A stretch of DNA of 61,361 nt from positions 1 through 61,361 of the IMG/VR virus record IMGVR_UViG_3300030333_005476; one strand, given 5' to 3'. Below are positions 50,322-58,502 of this stretch, piece after piece (within the stretch, counting starts at the first letter, position 1; every line of letters begins with the position of its first letter). Source of the DNA: a virus. Below the pieces are notes generated by a model. The model had not been told where the DNA came from, did no database searches, and saw nothing but the letters and a program-made list of their open reading frames with translations. A program made the position numbers and the translations under genes.

Positions 50322-52024
50322 AAATAAACAATCAAGAAGTTGGTTTGAGAGATTTAGGGGACGGTCTATTCGAGCCTAAAAACTCTCACGTACTGCAAGA
50401 GGTTATACATGACAATTTTAAACCCAACTCAAAAACTAATTTTTATAAAATCAATGAGCCCACTAAGGATGAAATAGAAGGCTTTCACGAGATACAATCC
50501 TTTTGCTTTACCACTTCTATCAATAGAATATCTGAAGCTAAGATATTATTAAAAAGCTTAAGAGAGCATCACTCTCAGCCCATTTACATTCATTGTGATT
50601 GGCTTTCTCAATTAGTGATTGAAAGACTAGGGTATAAAGATTTAATTATAAAACCTTTTATAAACGAAAAGTATTTAAAAAACATCGTAAAAGAACACAC
50701 TAAAGACAAGTATGACATTTTAGAAAAAGTTCACCATTGCCGTTCTGATTATATTTTTGCAAAGTTAAAGTGTCTTAAAGGGGCGATGATGTCGTTTGAG
50801 AACACGCTATTCTTAGATACAGATGTAATTGTATTAAATAATCTGCAAGAAAATTTTACTACGAAGATTTGTCTGTCTCCAGCTCACTTCCCTCAGAGTA
50901 TTGAACACTTCGGTTTTGAGTATGGGTTTTATAATGCGGGTTATGTTTTTTGTGCAGACCGAGGCTTCCCTAATTTTTGGATAAATAGATTCCTAGAAGA
51001 CTCGATTTTCTACGAACAAGAGTGTATGAATAGATTTTCTAAGCATTACGATATTCAAACTTTTGATAGCTCTCACAACTATGGTTTTTGGAGAGCACAA
51101 AACCAACCCGAAAACCCAAAGAGCTTGCACGTTCATATAACTGACGAAATAAAAAAAGAAACAAAAGGAGAAACAGAGCGTCAACTTTTCAATAGTTTTA
51201 GAAAAAAATGTTTAGGTATAATTGAGAAGAAAAATCCAGAGCTTTGCTTTTACATAAACAGACTAAGGGATTATAAAAAATACGCGTTTGCACACATGGC
51301 AAAATGCGGAGGGACATATGTGAAAACATATTTAAATACCGTTATTCTTAACCCATGCAAAGAGCATATCCCAGAAGGTAAAAACAAAGACAATCCTCAC
51401 CTAGAATTTCGCAAAGATCAAGTTTCAAAAGTGATAGATGAAGTAGACAAAACAGACCTTACTGAAAATCAATGGATAAGATTTCATCAAAATAGTGTGG
51501 ACTCCGAAGTCATAGAAAAACTTAATAATTTCGGTTGGGAAACTTTCACATTCTTGAGAGACCCTAGGGATATAATTTGCTCTTTATATTTTTTCTCCAG
51601 CAGAAAAATAAAAGCAAGCGAAGAAGATGGTGGTATTAATTTTTTAGCAATGGCGCCTTGGTCTGGTATAGCAGGACATCAAAAACCAGAGATGTGGGAC
51701 CTTGATAAAGTTGACGTACGTAAGGTTTCTTTGAATGATTTTGTCATAGAATTAATTACCAATGAAAAGTTACATATTTTCTGGCAGATTCCAGAATACA
51801 TCAACTCTATTAAGCATGTAAATAAAATGAGCCACGAAAACCTCGGTAGGTTCATCAATGAGGTCATTGACCCTGAGCATATTTATAGCCCTATGCCCAT
51901 AGGAGAAAACCCTTCAAGCAACCAAGGGTTTGAACACTATGTTGGTACTGGAGAAATATCAAAAGAAGCCGTAGGTCTAATCGAAGAATGTCAAAAAATT
52001 AAAGACTACAATGAGTGGTTGTGA
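50303..52024 (+). CDS. Glycosyltransferase-sulfotransferase fusion
   Basis: 573-aa two-domain enzyme. The N-terminal half is a GT-A-type glycosyltransferase: SFCFTTSINRISEAKILLKS, then FLDTDVIVL with the DxD motif Asp172-Thr-Asp174 and NAGYVFCA for acceptor-side loop. The C-terminal half has the PAPS-dependent sulfotransferase signature: 5'-phosphosulfate loop AHMAKCGGTYV (329-339) and 3'-phosphate motif FLRDPRDIICSLY (417-429). Together they could attach and sulfate a sugar on a virion protein or host glycan (inference). Strong ribosome site (AAAGGGG). Confidence 0.75.
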   Translation: MDNPRLKINNQEVGLRDLGDGLFEPKNSHVLQEVIHDNFKPNSKTNFYKINEPTKDEIEGFHEIQSFCFTTSINRISEAKILLKSLREHHSQPIYIHCDWLSQLVIERLGYKDLIIKPFINEKYLKNIVKEHTKDKYDILEKVHHCRSDYIFAKLKCLKGAMMSFENTLFLDTDVIVLNNLQENFTTKICLSPAHFPQSIEHFGFEYGFYNAGYVFCADRGFPNFWINRFLEDSIFYEQECMNRFSKHYDIQTFDSSHNYGFWRAQNQPENPKSLHVHITDEIKKETKGETERQLFNSFRKKCLGIIEKKNPELCFYINRLRDYKKYAFAHMAKCGGTYVKTYLNTVILNPCKEHIPEGKNKDNPHLEFRKDQVSKVIDEVDKTDLTENQWIRFHQNSVDSEVIEKLNNFGWETFTFLRDPRDIICSLYFFSSRKIKASEEDGGINFLAMAPWSGIAGHQKPEMWDLDKVDVRKVSLNDFVIELITNEKLHIFWQIPEYINSIKHVNKMSHENLGRFINEVIDPEHIYSPMPIGENPSSNQGFEHYVGTGEISKEAVGLIEECQKIKDYNEWL

Positions 52025-52589
52025 ACAACAGGAAGCAAAACAAAAAATGAATCTTACAGAAGAAAACCTTAAAAAGATTAAATTCAACATACTTTCGGAA
52101 TTTAACTCCGACTGTTGGATAGCTGGGGGAGCCATAACAGACTTCTTACTGGGTAGAAAGATTAGAGATATAGACATCTTTTTTCCATCAGAGAAAGATA
52201 TGGGCAAAGCTAAAAATAAGGTGCTTTCTATGGGTGGAAAGCTATCTTACGAATACACGCAAGGCTTCAATATGAAATACAAAGGCTGTTTCTATGATTT
52301 GGGCTATCTAGGCTCTTCCCCCAAAGAGACTATAGATAAATTTGATTATACTGTATGCTGTATTTCAGTGGACAAAAACAAGAAATTTTTGTATCATGAT
52401 GAGTATTTCGATCATTTGGATAAAATGGAGCTGCATTACTTGGGTAATCACCCCAATAAATTCTATTTAAATAAGGCTAAAAGGATGCTTAGATATCTAG
52501 ACAAAGGGTTCTCTATAAGCCAAGAGCAAACAGAAAAATGGTTAAATATGCTTATTAAAGATCATAAGACTAAAAGGCGACATAATTAG
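52011..52589 (+). CDS. Nucleotidyltransferase-fold protein
   Basis: 192-aa protein. Residues 36-59 (WIAGGAITDFLLGRKIRDIDIFFP) have the polymerase-beta-type nucleotidyltransferase core: Gly39-Gly40, followed by the catalytic pair Asp53 and Asp55. The C-terminal part is helical. T4-like phages carry stand-alone proteins of this type with unknown substrates. It overlaps the fusion enzyme by 14 bases; an internal ATG at 52047 with AGGAAG upstream is an alternative start. It could supply a nucleotide-sugar or transfer a nucleotide (inference). Confidence 0.65.
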   Translation: MSGCEQQEAKQKMNLTEENLKKIKFNILSEFNSDCWIAGGAITDFLLGRKIRDIDIFFPSEKDMGKAKNKVLSMGGKLSYEYTQGFNMKYKGCFYDLGYLGSSPKETIDKFDYTVCCISVDKNKKFLYHDEYFDHLDKMELHYLGNHPNKFYLNKAKRMLRYLDKGFSISQEQTEKWLNMLIKDHKTKRRHN

Positions 52590-52594
52590 TGTAA
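52589..52594 (+). promoter_or_regulatory. GTGTAA box before neck module
   Basis: TTAGTGTAAATT starts at the last base of the preceding stop codon and lies 11 bases before the ATG at 52606. Confidence 0.5.
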
Positions 52595-52605
52595 ATTAAA
52601 CTGGT

Positions 52606-53091
52606 ATGAAGATTGTTGATATAGCCGATGAAATTTTTCGTGAATTAGACCAGCCAACGGATGTGTCTATTCCGCAGATCGCCTTTTGGATCAGAGTCAA
52701 TGTGGGCTCTCTAAACAACCTGATTCATACCGAATATACGATTGACACCACCACATTAGAGATCAGCCCAGACCCAGGCATACAAGAGAAATCGATCCTG
52801 AAAAGGCTGTACAACGTGCATTATTATAACCTTAAACTTCGCAGCACTTTGGGAGCCGTATCTTTGGACACAATTGTTGAGGTCGGCTCCGATGGGTCTT
52901 ACGTTAAAAAAGCAAATAAAAACGAGACAAGCAAGATATACGTGTCAGTTAAAAAGCAAGAGCAAGAAGAATTAAACAGAGAAATCGCAAGCTATAAAAC
53001 AGGAAAATCTACCCCAATTCAAATCGCTGGCGATGATACGATTGGGGAAAACTACTTTAAAGATGAGGACGACGTAAGGTCGAATAAGTAA
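52606..53091 (+). CDS. Head-tail connector (adaptor) candidate
   Basis: 161-aa protein. The first 90 residues are helical (DIADEIFRELDQ, FWIRVNVGSLNNLI, ILKRLYNVHYYNLKLRS), the usual architecture of HK97 gp6-like adaptors that extend the portal ring. Position as the first of four neck-size genes before the tail tube supports the call. Start has no strong ribosome site; the GTGTAA box is 11 bases upstream. Confidence 0.6.
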   Translation: MKIVDIADEIFRELDQPTDVSIPQIAFWIRVNVGSLNNLIHTEYTIDTTTLEISPDPGIQEKSILKRLYNVHYYNLKLRSTLGAVSLDTIVEVGSDGSYVKKANKNETSKIYVSVKKQEQEELNREIASYKTGKSTPIQIAGDDTIGENYFKDEDDVRSNK

Positions 53092-53092
53092 G

Positions 53093-53527
53093 ATGCCTAG
53101 CTTAATATCAGATATAGAAAAAAGAGATTTGGGGCTAGTGTTTAAAGACATCTTTGACACCTTTAAAAGAAGCATAACAGTCCACAAGGAACCAGTTAAG
53201 GTCGTTGGCAATCCGGGCAACATGCCTTACGCTGGATACGGAGAAGACTCTGAAGAAGACAATGTAACTTACGTTCCTCAAAATAAAACTTTTGACGCTG
53301 TTATATCATACAACAATCACCAAACAGAAATTAATACCCAAGTCGGTGTATATGAGGCTGGCCAAGTCAAAATCAAGGTCGAAAAGGAAGCCGCCGATTA
53401 CATCAAGACAGGCAAAACAGAGAGAATAGAAGTCGATGGAAAATCATTTAACAAAGTAACAAATGACAAAGTTCAAGACTTTTTGGGTATTCAATATTAT
53501 GTGTTTTATTTAGAGGCGACCTCCTAA
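53093..53527 (+). CDS. Head-closure (stopper) protein candidate
   Basis: 144-aa protein with a helical N-terminus (IEKRDLGLVFKDIFDTFKRS) and a beta-rich remainder ending GIQYYVFYLEATS, consistent with the small stopper proteins that close the head after packaging. Assigned from gene order and size; no diagnostic motif. Overlaps the next gene by one base (TAATG). Confidence 0.55.
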   Translation: MPSLISDIEKRDLGLVFKDIFDTFKRSITVHKEPVKVVGNPGNMPYAGYGEDSEEDNVTYVPQNKTFDAVISYNNHQTEINTQVGVYEAGQVKIKVEKEAADYIKTGKTERIEVDGKSFNKVTNDKVQDFLGIQYYVFYLEATS

Positions 53528-54117
53528 TGCCTAAATTTAACCAGCGAGCATTCTTAAAAGAAGTCAATAAATCTCTTAACTCAAAAGAGATGAAAAATGA
53601 GGCTTATAAAATAGTACAAAACAAAGTCGAGGAGGCTGATAGGAAAATGATTCAGAATTTCGAATCTCACCCAGTAACTAGAGAGCTAGACGCTGGCCCT
53701 GACTCGGGCAACTTAAGCGGCACACTGGGCGGTTACGGAAATTTATTTAGCTTTATAGGCTTCGAAAGAGGCAGCAATCCAACTGATATAGTTAGAAATT
53801 TTTTAAGAAGCGGCACCAGAGTCCACAGAAACCCTAGGGTCGTTTCTAATCCTAATTTTGTTGAAATGACTTTTAAAATAAAATCTGTAAACGTAGACCA
53901 GCTTGAATCAATGACGCCATCTCCTTGGGAGGGTAGAAGTTGGTTGAGAAGTCTAGAAAGAGGAATGAGCGGATTGGGGTATTACATATTTGAAAAATCA
54001 GATAAAAGCAGGTCTGGAAGCGCCTATCAATCCAGTAATAAAATAAGATCATTTGTATTTAAGCCTATAAAATACATGAGCAGTATAATGGAGAAATTTA
54101 ATAAAGACTTAGTATGA
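53527..54117 (+). CDS. Neck / tail-completion protein candidate
   Basis: 196-aa protein: a long N-terminal helix (FLKEVNKSLNSKEMKNEAYKIV...), then SPWEGRSWLRSLERGMSGLGYYIFE and a basic C-terminus. The size, order and a HK97 gp10-like plan (helix plus small alpha/beta part) fit a neck component. TAATG coupling upstream, ATGA overlap downstream. Confidence 0.55.
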   Translation: MPKFNQRAFLKEVNKSLNSKEMKNEAYKIVQNKVEEADRKMIQNFESHPVTRELDAGPDSGNLSGTLGGYGNLFSFIGFERGSNPTDIVRNFLRSGTRVHRNPRVVSNPNFVEMTFKIKSVNVDQLESMTPSPWEGRSWLRSLERGMSGLGYYIFEKSDKSRSGSAYQSSNKIRSFVFKPIKYMSSIMEKFNKDLV

Positions 54118-54968
54118 AAGCACAATTTGATAACGTAGTAATGTCTAGTTTTTACCTTTGGTTTGATCACACCTTGTTGACAAAAGGTGAGGCTTTCACT
54201 AATTTCTCCTCCGCTTTTTACGACGCAAACAGTAGATTCCAAGGGTATTATACCTATGGAGCCCCGTTTAAACAGTTAGTGTCCGACACCTCTGTAGCTG
54301 GGGCAAACGTATTAAACTCCCTCACTTTGAATGGCGCGGCAATCACTAGGGGCCAAAATAATTTCGCGGCGATAAATTACGAAAAAGGGCACGTATATTT
54401 TACTAGCCCCGTAACTACCCCCAATATTTCTATGTTTGGCGACTACGCCGTAAAAGACTTTAATATATACGTCACCAACGATTTGGAGGAAAAACTGCTA
54501 TTCGAGACTCAATATAAACTCAGAAATAAAACCGACGCCACCGCAGACTCTATAGCAGACAGCACGAAAACGTACCCAGCCGTATTCCTTAAGAATAACG
54601 GTAGCAGAAACGAGCCTTTTGAATTTGGTGGCGGAGATATGACTAACATAGACATAAGAGCTATCGTACTTTCTGACTCCCAATTCAAGCTGGACGCTAT
54701 CGCCTCTATATTTAGGGATCGAGCTAAAACGCCAGTACATTTGATACCCGAACTGGAGATGCCCTTTAATAGCTTGGGCGATTATGTCAACGTCACAGCT
54801 CCTTACAACTATTCCAATTTAATTCAAGGAAAATCATTTATTTTCCTAGAAAACGTGTTTATTAGCAAAATTAGTGGATTATCTTTTGCTCAAAAATCCA
54901 ATCAAAACCCAGAGGTATTTAGTATGATTGTTGACTTCGAGCTGAACACACTAAGGTATCCTAGATAA
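54114..54968 (+). CDS. Tail terminator candidate
   Basis: 284-aa protein, longer than typical tail terminators, with a beta-rich body (KDFNIYVTNDLEEKLLFETQYKL, TNIDIRAIVLSDSQFKLDAI). Its position directly before the tail tube gene and the compact operon support a tail-terminator or tube-cap role. No family motif recognised, so moderate confidence. Confidence 0.5.
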   Translation: MKAQFDNVVMSSFYLWFDHTLLTKGEAFTNFSSAFYDANSRFQGYYTYGAPFKQLVSDTSVAGANVLNSLTLNGAAITRGQNNFAAINYEKGHVYFTSPVTTPNISMFGDYAVKDFNIYVTNDLEEKLLFETQYKLRNKTDATADSIADSTKTYPAVFLKNNGSRNEPFEFGGGDMTNIDIRAIVLSDSQFKLDAIASIFRDRAKTPVHLIPELEMPFNSLGDYVNVTAPYNYSNLIQGKSFIFLENVFISKISGLSFAQKSNQNPEVFSMIVDFELNTLRYPR

Positions 54969-54999
54969 TCGAAACCAGTTCCCAATAAGAATAAAAATA

Positions 55000-55005
55000 T
55001 GTAAT
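55000..55005 (+). promoter_or_regulatory. TGTAAT box before tail tube gene
   Basis: ATATGTAATTTAC, a variant lacking the first G of the GTGTAA box, 25 bases upstream of the major tail protein ATG and followed by an AAAGGA ribosome site. Confidence 0.4.
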
Positions 55006-55030
55006 TTACAGTAAATAAAGGATTTATACA

Positions 55031-56212
55031 ATGGCCAGAAATAGAGTTATTTATCAAAGTGAAGCGCTTTACGCCAGTCCAACCGATTCATCTACAGGCA
55101 GTTGCCGCATGGATCACGGTTTTACGAATGCCGCGAATAAGCCCAAACAAGTACAAAGAGTTCAAAACGCTAACTACAGCTTCTCCATTGAACGACAAGA
55201 CGTAAACCAATTCGGTGAGCTAGCAGCTATTGACCGAATCATTCTTACTTCTCCAACCGTTTCTTTGGACTTTCAATACCTTGTAGCCAACATGGTTAAC
55301 GAGAATAATCTCGGTTTCCACGTTTCCGGTTCGGGTACTTGGAAATCCTGTATCTCAGGTATCTTGAACAAAACAACCGATGAGAAGTGCTACTACATCA
55401 GAACCGTTGCTGAAGGTGCTGACGCAGGTGGTGATACCCCCGTTGATCATGATGACGCAGGTCAGAACGTAATCGGCTTGGGTAACTCCTACATTACGTC
55501 TTATACCGCTGAAGGTTCCGTTGGTAACTTCCCAACCGTATCGATCAACGTGGAAGCGTTGAACATGAAGGTTTATGGAGGCAGTAACCCATGTAGTGGT
55601 GAGTATATTCCAGCGATTGTATCCTCGACGGGTGCCGCTGTTGATGCTTCTACTGGTGGAGCTCACAAATTCATTCTGCCTGACGCAGCTAGGCACAGTG
55701 AGAGTGGAGCAACTACATCTGTTCTAAGACCGGGTGACGTTACTGTTGAAATCTTCAGCGCTGGCTCGACCACGGTTTACGATAACGACGGTGGTGCCAA
55801 CATTGGCCACGACCAAGGAGATGCCAGAGCCAAACTGCAAAGCTACAACGTGAGCTTTGATTTGAGCCGTACTCCCCTCGAGCAGCTAGGTAGTAAATTC
55901 GCGTTCTCTCGTGAAATTGACTTCCCAGTTACCATTACCGCTTCTCTTGAGGCTATGGTTGCTGACCTAGTGGCTGGTAACCTTGCTTCGATCATTACCA
56001 CTGATGGAGAACTTGACATCTACATCAAGATTAAAGACCCAGCAAGTGCAACTATCAACGCCGCTTATCACATTAAGAAGGCTAAGTTGGACAGCCAAGA
56101 GTTCTCTAGCGGAATTGGAGACAACAAGAGTGTTACTCTTAACTTCTCAGCTCAGGTCGGTGGACCGGGTCAGAATACCGTTGGCTTCTTTATGTCAGGC
56201 GTAACCTCCTAA
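55031..56212 (+). CDS. Major tail tube protein
   Basis: 393-aa highly expressed structural protein with the codon bias seen in the capsid gene (GCT, CGT, ATC rich). It is the tube-forming subunit by position between neck and chaperone genes. N-terminal VQRVQNANYSFSIERQDV and C-terminal SYNVSFDLSRTPLEQLG through TLNFSAQV align with the same regions of 13570-15354. The two blocks bracket a middle with extra beta strands. Strong AAAGGA site and a strong terminator behind it. Confidence 0.85.
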   Translation: MARNRVIYQSEALYASPTDSSTGSCRMDHGFTNAANKPKQVQRVQNANYSFSIERQDVNQFGELAAIDRIILTSPTVSLDFQYLVANMVNENNLGFHVSGSGTWKSCISGILNKTTDEKCYYIRTVAEGADAGGDTPVDHDDAGQNVIGLGNSYITSYTAEGSVGNFPTVSINVEALNMKVYGGSNPCSGEYIPAIVSSTGAAVDASTGGAHKFILPDAARHSESGATTSVLRPGDVTVEIFSAGSTTVYDNDGGANIGHDQGDARAKLQSYNVSFDLSRTPLEQLGSKFAFSREIDFPVTITASLEAMVADLVAGNLASIITTDGELDIYIKIKDPASATINAAYHIKKAKLDSQEFSSGIGDNKSVTLNFSAQVGGPGQNTVGFFMSGVTS

Positions 56213-56237
56213 TATAAAGGAAAAAGTTATAAATCTA

Positions 56238-56265
56238 GCCCCCCAGTTTTGGGGGGCTTTTTTTT
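56238..56265 (+). terminator. Strong intrinsic terminator after tail tube gene
   Basis: GCCCCCC (56238-56244) pairs with GGGGGGC (56251-56257) around a 6-base loop, followed by eight T. Confidence 0.92.
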
Positions 56266-56283
56266 GTTAAAAACGCATTTTTT

Positions 56284-56289
56284 GTGTAA
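56284..56289 (+). promoter_or_regulatory. GTGTAA box before gene 56320
   Basis: TTTTGTGTAAAATA begins 18 bases after the terminator's T-run and ends 30 bases before the next ATG. Confidence 0.5.
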
Positions 56290-56319
56290 AATATATTAAG
56301 GAAAAAGGAACACTTCTTT

Positions 56320-56544
56320 ATGGAAGAAGACAAGGTAAAAGGCTTCGTTAAGTTTCAGGTTCGTAGGAAAATTACGAATTTATACAAGAACTTTCTCTTT
56401 ATTTTAGAAGACCTCAAAGATAAAAAGTATTATAACTCGGAAGAAGAGTACCAAAAAACTAGGAAACGGGTGCTTGATTTGGGTAATGATCTAATTAGAG
56501 ATATAGAAGAAACCCTTGATAATGTTGACGTAAAACTAAAATAA
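56320..56544 (+). CDS. Tail assembly chaperone candidate, small
   Basis: 74-aa all-helical protein (FKFQVRRKITNLYKNFLFILEDLKD...). It sits between the tube and tape measure, where tail assembly chaperones are encoded. It may be the short chaperone that cooperates with the next gene. No slippery sequence for a frameshift fusion is seen at the junction; the next gene begins 3 bases after its stop. Confidence 0.5.
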   Translation: MEEDKVKGFVKFQVRRKITNLYKNFLFILEDLKDKKYYNSEEEYQKTRKRVLDLGNDLIRDIEETLDNVDVKLK

Positions 56545-56547
56545 ATT

Positions 56548-57405
56548 ATGAAGAAACTATTTGAATTCAAATTGGACAGGGAAATAAAGGAAATTGTTAG
56601 CGAGAGCTCAAAAAACGATAAAGGCGAAACCGTCACCACTGAAAAAGAGGTGGTTAAAGAGATTAAGCAAAAAGTTCTTTTGAGAAAACCCACTCGCTCT
56701 CTATTTGATGACGCGGAGCTATTTTATGGCGTCAAGCTTTCCGAGGGTATCAAAGCTGGCCTTTTGACTCGAGCCCTTCTAGCTAAACGTTTTTCAAACG
56801 ATGGAGGAGTTCTTAGCGAAGACGATAAAGATAGATACGCCGAATTGTACCTCAAGCTTTACGAGGTGCAATTAGACGCCGAAAGACTTTCTTCTACCCC
56901 AGAGAAAAAACGCAGCAAATCAGACCAAGAAAAGCTAGACAATTTACTAGAGGATTCTGCCGATCTTAGAAGGCAGCTTACGGATTTTGAAATGGCTCAG
57001 TCCTCTCTATTCGAACAAACCGCAGAGAACAGAGCGAGAAACAAAACTATTTTGTGGTGGGTTTTGCATTTATCTCACCTAGAAGATGACGATGGAAATA
57101 TAACCCCTGTTTTTGAAGGCAAAGATTTCGAAGGTAGATTGGATTCTTATGACGCAGTCGAGGCTTCTGAAGATGAATTCGACGAAATGCTTTTGCAAAA
57201 ATTAATTTATTACGTTAGCTTTTGGTATGTTGGTCGAGTAACCTCTCAGGAAGAATTCGAAAAACTATTGGAGGATTCTGGTGAGACTCTCGATAAAGAG
57301 CCAGAAAAAACCCCAGAAGAACCAGCTAAAGAACCAGCTAAAGAAGAAGTTAAAGAAGAGGTCAAAGAAGATAAATCCAAAGAAAAGAAAGAGGAGGCCA
57401 AATAA
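56548..57405 (+). CDS. Tail assembly chaperone candidate, long
   Basis: 285-aa helical, acidic protein with a low-complexity C-terminal tail (KEEVKEEVKEDKSKEKKEEAK). Internal helices such as GVLSEDDKDRYAELYLKLYEVQLD and an ILWWVLHLSHL stretch fit a chaperone that wraps around the tape measure. It ends before a terminator and a further chaperone-like gene. Confidence 0.55.
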   Translation: MKKLFEFKLDREIKEIVSESSKNDKGETVTTEKEVVKEIKQKVLLRKPTRSLFDDAELFYGVKLSEGIKAGLLTRALLAKRFSNDGGVLSEDDKDRYAELYLKLYEVQLDAERLSSTPEKKRSKSDQEKLDNLLEDSADLRRQLTDFEMAQSSLFEQTAENRARNKTILWWVLHLSHLEDDDGNITPVFEGKDFEGRLDSYDAVEASEDEFDEMLLQKLIYYVSFWYVGRVTSQEEFEKLLEDSGETLDKEPEKTPEEPAKEPAKEEVKEEVKEDKSKEKKEEAK

Positions 57406-57426
57406 AATCCTAACTATCTTTTCGTG

Positions 57427-57449
57427 GCCCCTTTACTGGGGCTTTTTTT
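57427..57449 (+). terminator. Intrinsic terminator upstream of gene 57456
   Basis: GCCCC (57427-57431) with GGGGC (57438-57442) and a run of seven T. It ends only 6 bases before the next ATG, so it could attenuate tape-measure-side expression. Confidence 0.7.
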
Positions 57450-57455
57450 ATTAAA

Positions 57456-58466
57456 ATGAATAACGACGTCCCAAAAGAAAAACTTCGATCTGTTTACGCT
57501 GACGTGGTTCGTGGTTATTCCGTGACTCACCACATAAAGCATGGAGCTATATATGTTAAGCATTTATCAATGTGGGACACAGAAGAGTTGGATATAGAAA
57601 GAGAAAAATATTTAAACCAAGCCGAACATCAAGGACTCCCAGACTTAAAAGAGAAAATAAAAATGTTGGAAGTCGATGGTTTATGGGGAGAAAAAAAAGA
57701 AGCTGAAATAGCAGAGCAAGAGTCATTCCTGATCAGGATGGAGCAAACTAGAAAAAAACTCCTATTAAAATCAGAAAGAGCTAGGATGACTGAAGATATA
57801 GAGAGGGAGAAAACGAAGCTAGAGGCATTAAAAATGGAGAAATCGCAGCTCGTCGGACTAACAAGCGAGCTGTTTGCTGACAAAAAAGTTAATGAGTATT
57901 ATATTTATTTAGCTTTACACAAGGATAAAGAGCTTAAAGAGCCGCTGCTGTCTCTAGAGCAATTTGATGAACTAAGTGATAACGAACTATCTAATTTGGT
58001 TGTATGCTATAATGGGATAGCTGAAATGTTTAAAGAAAGAAATATGAAAAGAGTGGCTATTAGTGGCTTTTTTCTTAATAATTATTATTTATGTAAAGAC
58101 AACCCTTTTATTTACTACGGTAAACCCTTGGTTGATTTAACCTATCATCAATCTGATTTATTCTCTTACGGTAGGTATTTTAAGCATTTGCTTCAAGAAA
58201 TGAAAAACGATCCTCCACCCGACATCATGGAAGACCCAGATAAACTATTAGAGCATTACGAGCTCCAAAAGCAGCGAGAGCAGCTTGACGACGGCAGAGA
58301 TAGAACTGGAGAAGCGTCAACTATCGTAGGGGCAACCAAAGAGGATTTAGAGGCTTTAGGTATGAATGCCACTGACACGCCAGGAACCGTTAATTTAAAC
58401 GAAGAATTGAAGAAAAGCGGCGGAAATATGTCTATGGAAGACATGATAAAATTGCACGGGGTATAA
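57456..58466 (+). CDS. Coiled-coil tail protein before tape measure
   Basis: 336-aa protein with a coiled-coil core (residues ~60-145: LKEKIKMLEV, SFLIRMEQTRKKLLLKSERARMTEDIEREKTKLEALKMEK) and an all-helical remainder, ending with a Gly/Pro-containing tail. Its place just before the tape measure fits another tail chaperone or a tape-measure partner. No Shine-Dalgarno: a terminator T-run directly precedes the start, an unusual arrangement. Confidence 0.5.
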   Translation: MNNDVPKEKLRSVYADVVRGYSVTHHIKHGAIYVKHLSMWDTEELDIEREKYLNQAEHQGLPDLKEKIKMLEVDGLWGEKKEAEIAEQESFLIRMEQTRKKLLLKSERARMTEDIEREKTKLEALKMEKSQLVGLTSELFADKKVNEYYIYLALHKDKELKEPLLSLEQFDELSDNELSNLVVCYNGIAEMFKERNMKRVAISGFFLNNYYLCKDNPFIYYGKPLVDLTYHQSDLFSYGRYFKHLLQEMKNDPPPDIMEDPDKLLEHYELQKQREQLDDGRDRTGEASTIVGATKEDLEALGMNATDTPGTVNLNEELKKSGGNMSMEDMIKLHGV

Positions 58467-58475
58467 GCAAAATCC

Positions 58476-58481
58476 GTGTAA
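58476..58481 (+). promoter_or_regulatory. GTGTAA box before tape measure gene
   Basis: CCGTGTAATTACTG, 9 bases after the stop of the preceding gene and 21 bases before the ATG at 58503. Confidence 0.5.
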
Positions 58482-58502
58482 TTACTGTAGGAACAAGGAT
58501 TT

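Noticed and set aside
56500-56570. Programmed frameshift joining the two tail chaperone genes
   Set aside because: No slippery heptamer is visible and the second gene has its own start 3 bases after the first stop.
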